This document shows, one piece after another, positions 33,580-42,837 of a DNA stretch of 64,000 bases (position 1 is the first letter of the stretch; every line of letters starts with the position of its first letter). The notes below the pieces were generated by a model. That model saw nothing but the letters and a program-made list of their open reading frames with translations, did no database searches and was not told the origin of the DNA. The stretch is from Phlebotomus papatasi (taxonomy: Eukaryota > Arthropoda > Insecta > Diptera > Psychodidae), in contig NC_077223.1 in NCBI RefSeq assembly GCF_024763615.1, positions 17,360,001-17,424,000 of the forward strand, read 5' to 3'. The position numbers were made by a program, and so were the translations under genes.

Positions 33580-35890
33580 TTTTTATGCAAAGCCTTTTTC
33601 AAAAATTCATCAAAAAATCAATGCTAAACCGATTTTAATTACTTCAGGCAAGAGTAGAAAACTTTAGAGATGTCCTAAAAGCTTTTTTAAGACGACATTG
33701 TAACTTTTTCTAAGTCAATTTGGTCAAAAACTTCTCCAGTCTTCCCAGAAATCAATCAAAAGTTTTTTATATTAGGTTTTCTGCAAAGCTTCTTACAGAA
33801 ATTCACCAAAAAAATCAGTGCTAAACCGATTTTAATTATAATGGGCAGGAGTAGAAAGCTACAGGGATACCGTAAAAGCTCTTTTTAAGTCGACACTGCA
33901 ACTTTCTTTTAAAAAAATAATCAAAAGCTTGTTCAGTCTTAAAAATCAATTTTAAGTTTTTTAATATGAGATTTTCTGCAAAGTTTCTTCCGGAAATTCA
34001 CCAAAAAATCGATCTTAAACCAATTTTGATTATTTCAGGCAGGACTAGACAACTTTAGGGATATCTTAAAAGCTCTTTCTAAAAGATATTGTAGCTTTTT
34101 TTGAGAAAATTTGACCAAAAGCTTCCTCAAAGTCTTCCCAAAAATCAATTTTAAGTTTTTCATATTAGATTTTCTGCAAAATTTCTTTCAGAAATTCAAA
34201 CAATTGAATGCCAAACCGGTTTTGAATATTATGGACAAGAGTAGAAAGTTTAAGAAATATCCGAAATACCCTAAAAACTCCTTAAAGTAACCAAAAACTT
34301 CTTTTTGAAAAAATTTGATCTAAAGTTTGCCGAATGTTCTCCCAAAAATCAATTTGAAGTTTTTTATAATATTTTTTTTTTGCAGTTTCTTTCATAAATT
34401 CACAAAAAAACGATGTTAAACCGATTTAAATTGTTTCGGGGAAGATTATAAAGCTTGATAAGGACCCTAAAAGCTCTTTTAAGACGAAATTGTAGATTTT
34501 TTTTTTAGAAAACTTGACCAAAAGCTTCCTCAAAGTCTTCCCAAAAATCAATTAAAAGTTTTTTAGATTAGATTTTCTGTAAAATTTCTTTCAAAAATTC
34601 AAACAATTCAATGTCAAACCGGTTTTGAATATTATGGACAAGAGTAGAAAATTTGAGAAATACCCGAAATACCCTAAAAACTCCTTAAAGTAACCAAAAA
34701 CTTTTTTTTGAGAAAATTTGATCTAAAGTTTGCCGAACGTTCTCCCAGAAATCAATTTGAAGTTTTTTATAATGAATTTTTTGCAGTTTCTTTCATAAAT
34801 TCACCGAAAATCGATATTAAATCGATTTTGATTATTTCGGGGAGGACTACAAAGCTTGAAAAGGACCCTAAAAGCTTTTTTAAGACGACATTGTAGCTTT
34901 CTTTTTGAGAAAGTTTTTGACCAAAAGCTACCTCAAAGTTTTCCCGAAGAGAAATTTTAAGTATTTTATATTAGATTTTATGCATCAATTCTTTGAAAAC
35001 TTCACCAAAAAATCAATGTTAAACAGATTTTGATTATTTTCGGTAGGACTAGGAAGCTTGAGAAGGACCCTAAAAGCTCTTTTAAAAAAATTTGATCAAA
35101 AGTGTTCTCAAAGTCATTCAAAAAATCAATTTGAGGTACTTTAAATTAGATTTTCTGCTAACTTTCTTTCAGAAATTCACCAAAAAATTCGATGTGAAAC
35201 AATGAGCCCATCAAGCCACCGATTTTGATTATAATGGGCAGGAGTAGAAAGCTTTAGAAATACCCTAAAAACTCCTTTAAGATAACTAAAAGCTTTCTTT
35301 GAAGAAATTTGATCTAAAGCTTGCCGAATGTCTTCTCAAAAATCAATTTGAAATATTTTATATATTAGATTTTATGGGACGATTCTTTGAAAAATTCACC
35401 AAAAATTAAATACTAAACTTATTTTGATCATTTTGATTATTTTGGGAAAGAGTATAAAGCTTGAAAAATACCCTCAAAGCTCTTTTTAAGACGACATTGC
35501 AGCTTTTTTGACAAAAGTTGATCAAAAGTTTTTCCCAGTCTTCCCAAAAATCAATTTGAAATACTTTAAATTACATTTTTTGCAAAGTTTCTTTCAGAAA
35601 TTCACAAAAAATCAATGTTAAACCGATTTTGATTATTTCAGGAGGGACTAGAAAGCTCTTAAAAGCTTTTTTTGTAGCTGCATAGAAAATATGATTAGAA
35701 ACCTTCCCAAATACCTCTTTAAAAATCCATTTGAATTCTTCAATATTCGATTTTATGAGCCGAGTCTTTAAAAAAATTATCATATTTTTTTTTAACGAAA
35801 TTGACTGATTTCAGACTTCTTGGAAAGCTCATAAGATTCAACAGAAGGCCTTTTAAAAGCCAATAAAAGCGCTTTTCTTAGGCGAAAATG
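33580..35890. repeat. Satellite-like tandem array, ~200-bp monomer, with a ~405-bp dimer period
   Basis: A marker phrase (TTAGATTTTCTGCAAAGTTT, then TTTCAGAAATTCACCAAAAA) recurs about every 200 bases: near 33580, 33777, 33970, 34168, 34375, 34571, 34778, 34975, 35150, 35365, 35578 and 35748. Each unit continues through AAACCGATTTTGATTAT, AGGACTAGAAAGCTT, CCTAAAAGCTCTTTT, AGACGACATTGTAGC and TCTTCCCAAAAATCAATTT. The 34168-34570 and 34571-34974 blocks resemble each other more than adjacent monomers do, so a dimer was duplicated. Edge units are the most diverged. Non-coding; function unknown. Confidence 0.85.
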
Positions 35891-38340
35891 CACTGCCCGT
35901 CCATTACGCTTCTGCTCGTTATCATATTGTTTCGATCATTACCCAAACACTGGTAAAAATAAAAGGGTAAAATTGGCCATTTTCAACAAAAGTGGATCAT
36001 ATTTGACCTTTTGAAAGGTTCACTTGAATCTTTTGAAATTTTGTGTGCACATTTATCACGATATATTACATTTTATCGTAAATTTATTACTCCACACAGA
36101 AAAATGGAAAATTCTTAAACAGAAACACCCAGGAATTTAATTTCAAATTCCATCCAATGAATGCCAATGTCCTAATTCTAAATGCTTGAACATTTAGTTT
36201 TAGTTGCAATTTGGAACTCCGTAGACATTTTTCATTTTCCAGCTAATGCTGAACTTAAGTTCCCGATCTCTTAACTTGAAAGAGCTAGGGATTCTAGCCC
36301 ATTTCTTTCGCTCAGAGCTTCTAAAGTTAAACGCCTCGGGAATTCACGTTCAATTTAAGTTCCCAGAATCTTATATATTCTTAAATGTAGAATCAAAATT
36401 TTTCTGTGTGCCCTATCATATTTCTCTCATCTGAGCGAACACCAAAGATGACTTTTTCATTGTTTTTGTTCGTTTATTCCAGAGTTAAATAGGTGTTAAA
36501 ACCGTGACCCTTTCAAAGGATCATCGGGGTGACCCTTTTATTTTTACCAGTGAATCTCATAATCACCGGGCGGGTAAGTTAGGAGTGATACAGCTTTGAA
36601 AATGATAATTCACTCGAACGACTAAGCTCATCAGATTTTCTCACCACGCATCTGTCAAGCTTCCTTATTACTGTAGAAGCCTGACTAATACTCGTCGAGA
36701 GATTAAAGATCGTCCTACCATTCCAAAATTAAACAAACAAAAATAGCATTATCACTTTCCACAAAAATGGTAATGGATGATCATGATTTCACCCAAAAGG
36801 AACAGACTTGCCGGTTTTTGAAAGCTAATGAACCAAGCTTTCTCACAAGAGCTTACTCGCCCAAATATCTTTAACAGAAACTGAGATAACCATCCCAAAA
36901 TACAAGCTTGTGCAAAATATTCACGATATCCCGCATTATAAGGTATTATTCGCCAAAGAAAAATGCATTACACGGCACTTAGCTTTACTAAAGCTAATTC
37001 CATTTCACCATTCTGAAGCAAATATTGCATAATTTATGTAAAACGTTCATTGAACTGCGAATAAAATGATTGATGTTGAATAGCTATCCTGCAGAATGTT
37101 TTTCCTTCAATTTTTTTTTAATCGTTTTTCCAAGTGTTTTGCTATCTTCTTCCGGCTTTTACAGATCATGAATTTTCAGGATGAAACATATGTTAAATTA
37201 TATCAAAGATTCTTGCTGAGTAGTGACCCAATATGGAGATAAAAAAAGATCTACGAAAAGCATAAAAAAAATATAAAATTAAAAGCTTCTACTGATCTTT
37301 GAAAAAAAAAGTCAGGCAATGCCAAAGGAAAGTCTTAAAAATTTGATTATTGTTCATACGACATTTCATTCAATAATTACACCTTTCATTTCCTTAATTA
37401 TGATTTTTGTGTTTTTTTTTAATAAGAAAGAGTTATTAAGAATTGATGACTAATTCCATTTAAATATCTTTTACATTAACTCTATTCCAGTTAAGAGAAA
37501 TTTCCGCTAAAATTGTAACTGAAATATCACTCAATAGACGATAAAATTTGGGTGTTTTCTTCTCTTTAAACTCCGTGATTTTTTTCCACACATACGTTTT
37601 AAATCATGCTTTTTTTTGGTAATCTATTTTTTTGTCTTAATTTTATACGCAATCTAACATCAATTTTCATCATTATTTCAATATTTCATACACTTATGCT
37701 TTTCTCCAGTTTTTCCTTTTGTTTTTCTGTTTTTTTTTTTAATAATAATACAAATATTTGTCTAGTGTCGGGATCGAAATTCAGTAATATTTTGAAAAAA
37801 AGATTCCATTTCCTCAATTCTCTTTTTCAATCAATAACAAATGAAATAAAACATTTCACACACCGTGTCACCCCAAAAGAACTCCCGCAAATTCGTCGTG
37901 TGACCTCTTTTCCCATTCTACACTTTTTGACCTGCCCCAGCGGCAAGAAAAAACACCACACTCACGGTGACGTCAACATTTCATCAATGAATAATAAAAT
38001 TGCCCTCAAAATTATCACAAAATATCAATATAGATGTAGACTTCATAATATAATTCAACTGTCTTTGGGTTTTTTTTTTAACAATTTTTCTCTTTCTTCC
38101 TTCACGTGTGTTATCTATCTCTTTTCCATTTTCCTTTTCCTTTTTTTTTTGTTTTCCTTTTGCTTCTAATAAAACTAAAACATATGAATAAATATTGAGA
38201 AGATATTTCATTAGAGATTATATCAATTGTTATAAGTTTACTTCGCACTGAAAGAAATGATTTTGTGAAGATTTCTCAATCATTTGCCATTCATAAATTC
38301 ATCATTTCTTCCATATTTCATGCACTTCTCTTACTTATCA
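35891..38340. other. No gene recognised; region beyond the 3' end of the minus-strand gene
   Basis: The left part (35940-36540) holds GTGACCCTTTTA/TGACCTTTTGAAAGG-like inverted words, probably an old TIR element (CACTGGTAAAAATAAAAGGG at about 35948 and its inverse TTTTATTTTTACCAGTG at about 36537). A 187-codon open frame at 37606-38169 is T-rich low complexity and is not called. Confidence 0.45.
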
Positions 38341-38488
38341 TTTTCTTTTTTTATTTATTTGTGTGGGAAGGATTACCGAAGGGTGGATTCATTCCCAAAC
38401 CCTCACCACCTTGGTAGAGACTATCGTAGAGATAGGGAGGAACACTGTGACCTTTATTTGTAGCGGGCTCAGTCGGAGCCCTCGATTG

Positions 38489-38555
38489 TCACTCTCCTGC
38501 TATCGTAACTGTTGTCCACTGCCACGGACTGATGTATCCTCCACTCTTCGGCGGA
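38489..38555 (-). CDS. Terminal coding exon of the CtBP-motif nuclear protein gene
   Basis: A GC-rich island (about 38370-38560) in AT-rich DNA. On the minus strand a TTTCAG acceptor (AG at 38556-38557) precedes one base that completes a split codon. Then come 21 codons (PPKSGGYISPWQWTTVTIAGE) and TGA. The incoming phase required is 2, exactly what exon 2 (42838-45052) leaves with its terminal AG. Joining gives Ser at the junction, so exon 2's ...WHPLFG runs into SPPKSGG.... AATAAA signals lie 31 bases after the stop (38453-38458) and again near 38350-38359. The Trp-rich SPWQWTTVT ending looks like a conserved C-terminus, but I cannot name the family. A second frame of the same exon is also open for 28 codons; phase argues against it. 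Confidence 0.7.
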
Positions 38556-38781
38556 CTGAAATGGTTTAAAATCACATTCAAATATCAACAAATTAAGAGA
38601 ATAATCATTATTCTAAAATATGCATTTAATATGAGTATGTTTAAATAACATAATTGCAATAGTTTTCTTGTAGTTTTTTGTTAATAATGAGACATATTAT
38701 CATTGGATGAATGCTAGGATGGTTGTGAAAATTCTGCTTGCAGGTGAAGAACAGTTTTAAGCAAAGTCATGGAGCAGTTTA

Positions 38782-39063
38782 AAGGCCTCTACAGATTGAC
38801 AGTAATTTTTGTCAAAAATGGCATTTTGACAGAATTTTAACGTTTCCAGATACAGCACTGCAAGCAATTTCTTTCAAATGAGAATTTTTGAAGAAAATTG
38901 CTTCCAATGTGTAGAGGCCTTAAAGGCGTCTACACATTGGGAGCGATTTTCGTCAAAAATTGCGTTTTTGACAGAAATTTGACGTTTCCCCCTACAACGC
39001 TGCAGGGAATTTCCTTCAAAAAAGCAATTTTTGACAAAAATTGCTCCCAATGTGTAGAGGCCA
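38782..39063. mobile_element. Two head-to-tail ~140-bp MITEs sharing one TA
   Basis: Copy 1 (38782-38920) and copy 2 (38923-39063) each begin AAGGC(C/G)TCTACA and end TGTGTAGAGGCC. Both have internal TTGTCAAAAAT and ATTTTTGAC words that make each copy an imperfect palindrome. TA at 38780-38781, 38921-38922 and 39064-39065 delimits them, the middle one being shared. Copy 1 is more diverged than copy 2. Confidence 0.8.
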
Positions 39064-39217
39064 TAAGACAAATAATATTTTATTCAAATTTAAAACAGTA
39101 CAAAATATGGGTCAAAAAGCAGTTTTGTTAACTATTTCCTGACCGTAATACTGTTTTCGGACCTAAGGTTCAGCCATTTGGTTTAACTCTCCAATTTCTT
39201 ATTGGCTGCGACTTTTT

Positions 39218-40092
39218 GGTCAGTAAAAAATAAAATTTGGTCAGTAAAAAATTAAATTTCGTCAGTAAAAAATCAAATGTGGTCAGTTAAAAATAAAATA
39301 TAGTCAGTGAAATATTAAATATAGTCGGTAAAAAACTTTAAAAAATCGGTAAAAAATTAAATATGGTCAGTAAAAAATCAAATACGGTCAGTAAAAAATA
39401 AAATACGGTCAGAAAAAAATAAAATATAGTCAGTAAAAAAAATCTGGTCAGTAAAAAATCATATTTTATCAGAGTATATTTTTGTAAGTAAAAAGTCAAA
39501 TTTGGTCGGTAAAACGTCAAATTTGGTCAGTAAAAAATCAAATTCGGTCGGAGAAAAATCAAAATTGATCAGTAAAAATTGAAATTTGATCGGTAAAATT
39601 TAAAAAAATGGTCAGTAAAAAATAAAGAACCTGGTCAGTAAAAAATCAAATTTTCTGTGCTGCGGTAAGTTATTTGTATCGCCTGTTGAGGCAAAGGGAA
39701 ATTTTCTATGCTTTGGAAAGTTATCAGTAGCATCTGTTTAGTTTTTGTACAAAATTTAGGAAAGACAAAATATGAAATACGAAATGGTAAAATACGAAAT
39801 GTACTAAAATACGAAGTTTCCGCAATACGAAATGTGCAATACTTTTTATTCAGATATGCAAAGTTTTAACTTTTATTGATTTCCTTTTAGTTTTTTGTTG
39901 ACTAAATTATTATTCACTGATCATATTTAATTTTCCACACTGATTAAATTTAACATTTTACTGATTTAAAAAAAATGACTGACCAAATTTGACTTTTTAC
40001 TGACCAAATTTGACTTTCGTCCGACCGAATTTGATTTTTTACTGACCAATATTTTATTTTTTACTGACCAATTTGAATTTTTTACTGATTAA
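39218..40092. mobile_element. Foldback-like element: inverted arms made of ~21-bp minisatellite
   Basis: The left arm (39218-39657) is about 20 tandem copies of GGTCAGTAAAAAATCAAATTT with variants. The right arm (about 39899-40092) is about nine copies of the same unit in reverse complement (AAATTTGACTTTTTACTGACC). The core between them (39660-39895) has a second, unrelated tandem word, ATACGAAATG, repeated about five times (39770-39840). Inverted tandem-repeat arms around a core are the layout of Foldback elements. It lies in intron 2 of the minus-strand gene. The arms could pair into a long hairpin. No coding capacity beyond frames forced open by a 21-bp (7-codon) unit. Confidence 0.75.
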
Positions 40093-40377
40093 TAAAGATT
40101 TTGCCATTTCTTATCTAGAACGAATACTAAAAACAAGTAGTCCGTTAAACTTCGAAAAACAATTAAAATTAAATTTAGGATTTTGAGACATTCGGAAACT
40201 CGGTTAAACTTCGAGTTTGAAATCTGTATAAAATAGTCAGCAAGACAATTTTATTCATCCTGATTTTTTCAAAGTTAAAGGCCTCATTAAAAAAATTATG
40301 GTATACGAAAGATTTTTTCTCAACCCAAAAGATCAATCAAAAATTTTGCAAGGTTCCGGCAGAAAAAACGTATAGGA

Positions 40378-40598
40378 TGGCGACATTATTTGTGGTCTCT
40401 GTCTTTACTTATGGCCGCCCCGCAAAAAACTTTACAATGTCACAAAATGATTTTGAAAAACCTCAAAATTAAAAATATTTTATGTGTTTTAACGGTTTTA
40501 ACAGTATATTGCATGTTTTTTTTTTGGTTTTCGGAATCGTTTTCTGGCAAAAAATGCGACGTGGCCATAAGTAGAGACAGGCCACAAGTAATGCCGTC
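40378..40598. mobile_element. Palindromic MITE, 220 bp
   Basis: TGGCGACATTATTTGTGGTC, then TCTGTCTTTACTTATGGCC on the left is inverted on the right (GGCCATAAGTAGAGACAGGC, then CACAAGTAATGCCGTC). Pairing continues inward over AAAACCTCAAAAT-type sequence. Non-coding. Confidence 0.65.
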
Positions 40599-40695
40599 AC
40601 GAAGCTTTACGATCGAGGGCAGATTATTTAGGAATAATTCTTGGGTAAAATTCTGTAGAGAAATTTCTTCCAGAGGCACAAGTTTTGGTCTACAA

Positions 40696-41380
40696 AACTA
40701 TGTGGTGCTACCGTCTTTGCTCTATGGTGCTGAATGACGGGGATTCCAAAAGCTTCACGGCAACCGCCTGCATGTAGCAGAAATGTGTATGTTAAAGTGG
40801 TCCATGGGACTGACTTTGAAGGATAAGGTCAAGAATGATCGCATCAGAGAAAGTCTTGGGGTTCAACACATTACGGAAAAATCAAGGAAAAGGCGGCTGA
40901 GGTGGTACGGCCACATTATGCGTAGTGACGAAGACCACGTTATCCGGTGCACCATGGACATTGAAGAGGTGAAGAGGGGTCCGGGAAGACCACCAATTTT
41001 GTCGAAATCCACGATTTACGTGGACATGAGGCAAAGTCACCTCGTGAGGGCTGAGACGCAGGAGCGCGCCACTTGGCGCCTTCGAAGTAAGAGGGCTGAT
41101 CCCCCAATGAGAATTTTTTTTCCTCTAACACTTTTCAGGTGAAAAAATGAATCAACATTTTTTAATGTTAATTTTACTCCTTTTTAAAGGTAAAATTAAC
41201 ATAAAAAAGGGTAACTTTAACCCCTAATACACCTAAAAAGGGTAATATTTACACCAATTTTAGATCAATACTGCAGGGTAAAATTAACATTTCCGGAATG
41301 TTATTTAAACTTTTTCGGATTTCTCTCACTCAGTGCCAATAAGGGGACATAACGGCGGATAAGTAAGTAAGCAAGTAAGA
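40696..41380 (+). pseudogene. RTE-type LINE 3' fragment, with internal stop and MITE insertion
   Basis: Plus-strand frame: VLPSLLYGAE, then a TGA at 40735-40737, then in the same frame RLHVAEMCMLKW, LTLKDKVKNDRIRESLGV, RRLRWYGHIMRSDEDHV and EVKRGPGRPP, the C-terminal region of RTE-clade reverse transcriptases. No catalytic YxDD is retained (5'-truncated). The MITE at 41109-41335 interrupts it. The LINE 3' end resumes at 41336 and finishes with GGCGGATAAGTAAGTAAG, a (TAAG)n tail. Non-functional. Confidence 0.8.
41109..41335. mobile_element. MITE with TTCTCTC-CAGTG end, copy 1
   Basis: A 227-bp segment nearly the same as 47218-47471 (shared GTTAATTTTAC, GGGTAAAATTAACAT, TTTCCGGAATGTTATTT and TTTTTCGGATTTCTCTC words). 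It interrupts the LINE at 40696-41380. CCAAT lies on both sides (41104-41108 and 41336-41340), a possible 5-bp target duplication. The left tip CACTCT seen in the other copy is missing here. Confidence 0.7.
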
Positions 41381-42206
41381 ATTTATTCTAGAAGCATTTA
41401 TTCGCCGGACTGCAAGATCAGGAATTTTATTTCTGTTTTGGTTTAAAACTCTCTCGAGGTTCCCCTTGGGGTTTACAGCCTTAAGCCTGCTGGCTCGAAA
41501 GAACTGTTACTATAAGAAGCCGTGAAAACAGCTGAGAGTCCATCCAAATTCCTTGAAATTCTCAGGAATATTCTTATCAGAACAAGGAAGTGGTCTGACA
41601 GGATTCGGATTAGTCTCTTCTCTTCCCATTGAAGGATTTAAATCGGAAAATATTGAAAATTGTTGGGAGAGCTAAATGTGATGAGGATATGGTTTATTTT
41701 AAGAAATCTTCCTAGAGTCCTTCTCTACGTATATAGACACCAACAGTATACAATATATCCGTTATTGAGATAAAAAAATAAAATAATTCTACTTTAAGGT
41801 AAAGTATGCTAAAAAGGTTGTCAATGTATGCTTGATACATAGAAAATCTCAACAATATTGTACGGCTGAGTCAGGAAAGATTAATTGGAGAGAGAAATGA
41901 AAAATTAGAAATAATAAAAAAAAAAAACAAAAACGAATGAATACAGCTAAATCATGAAGATTAACTCCTGCATTTCTTTAAATTCTTGTAATTTTCTTTT
42001 GTTCTTTTCCATCTTAAATAATTGAACATTTTTTTCTAATATCAAATAAAACAAAGAAAAAATTGAAATATTCGAAAGATTGAACTTTCAGATACTGGTC
42101 ACCTTTCCCTAAGTTCATCATTTATTCTTGATGTTCTAATCGTTTTTATTATAGTTCGAGAATTTTCAATCAAGTCTCACAACCATCCTTGAGATCCTTG
42201 AGATGG

Positions 42207-42242
42207 AACCGTGAAGAAATCCTTTGAGATTTCTTCACGGTT
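42207..42242. repeat. Perfect 15-bp stem hairpin
   Basis: AACCGTGAAGAAATC (42207-42221), a 6-base loop, then the exact inverse GATTTCTTCACGGTT (42228-42242). It is followed by TTTCAGATGAACGAAGAGA, which resembles part of the dispersed repeat at 20155 and 58215. Probably a repeat fragment rather than a regulatory RNA. Confidence 0.5.
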
Positions 42243-42346
42243 TCAGATGAACGAAGAGAAAAAAGATCACGAAGGGATACTCTTAATATTTTTCGTAGAT
42301 TTCTTTGTCCTAATAGAATAGTGAAGGGATAATAATATTCCAATTA

Positions 42347-42763
42347 AGGGCAGAATTACATTGTTGCATCACAAAAATGCTCACCGTATTTCGTTAATTT
42401 ACGCATTTCCATTGCAATTCTTACGCAAATTCTCGATTACCGTATTACCTTATCTCATACTCGGTGGCACTAGGTGAAAATAATATAAGGAATTTGAAGA
42501 AAAAAAACGAAAATTCGATAAACGGTGAGCAAAAAAACTGTACGAATAATTTCTCTTACAGTTTTTTTTTTTTGCTCACCGTTTATCGAATTTTCGTTTT
42601 TTTTCTTCAATTTTCTTATATTATTTTCACCTAGTGCTACCGAGTATAAGATAAGGTAATATGGTAATCGAGAATTTGCGTAAGAATCCCAATGAAAATG
42701 CGTAAATTAACGAAATACGGTGAAGCTACGGCGAGCATTTTATTGTCAATGTAATTCTGCCCT
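42347..42763. mobile_element. Near-perfect ~415-bp palindrome (MITE) next to a splice donor
   Basis: AGGGCAGAATTACATTG at the left is inverted at the right as CAATGTAATTCTGCCCT. The arms stay paired almost base for base through GCTCACCGTATTTCGTTAAT, CACTAGGTGAAAATAATATA, and AAACGAAAATTCGATAAACG to a ~40-bp centre around 42535-42560. Arms of about 190 bp. It lies 75 bases into intron 2 of the minus-strand gene, just past exon 2's donor. Confidence 0.85.
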
Positions 42764-42837
42764 AAGGTCTCATTCTAAGCAATTTCTTTTAGCATTGTAC
42801 CCCAAAAGAGAAAATAAATTATAAAAGAACCATTTAC

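Noticed and set aside
33580..35890. CRISPR-like array
   Set aside because: Units are ~200 bp and diverged with no unique spacers; eukaryotic satellite.
37606..38169. 187-codon open frame on the plus strand
   Set aside because: T-rich, Phe/Ser/Ile low-complexity peptide with homopolymer codons; no domain, no splice context.
38471..38555. Alternative 28-codon frame through the terminal exon (SAEEWRIHQ...)
   Set aside because: It needs an incoming phase of 0; exon 2 leaves phase 2.
39338..39520. Minus-strand open frame of FLLT repeats
   Set aside because: It is open only because the minisatellite unit is 21 bp, a multiple of three.
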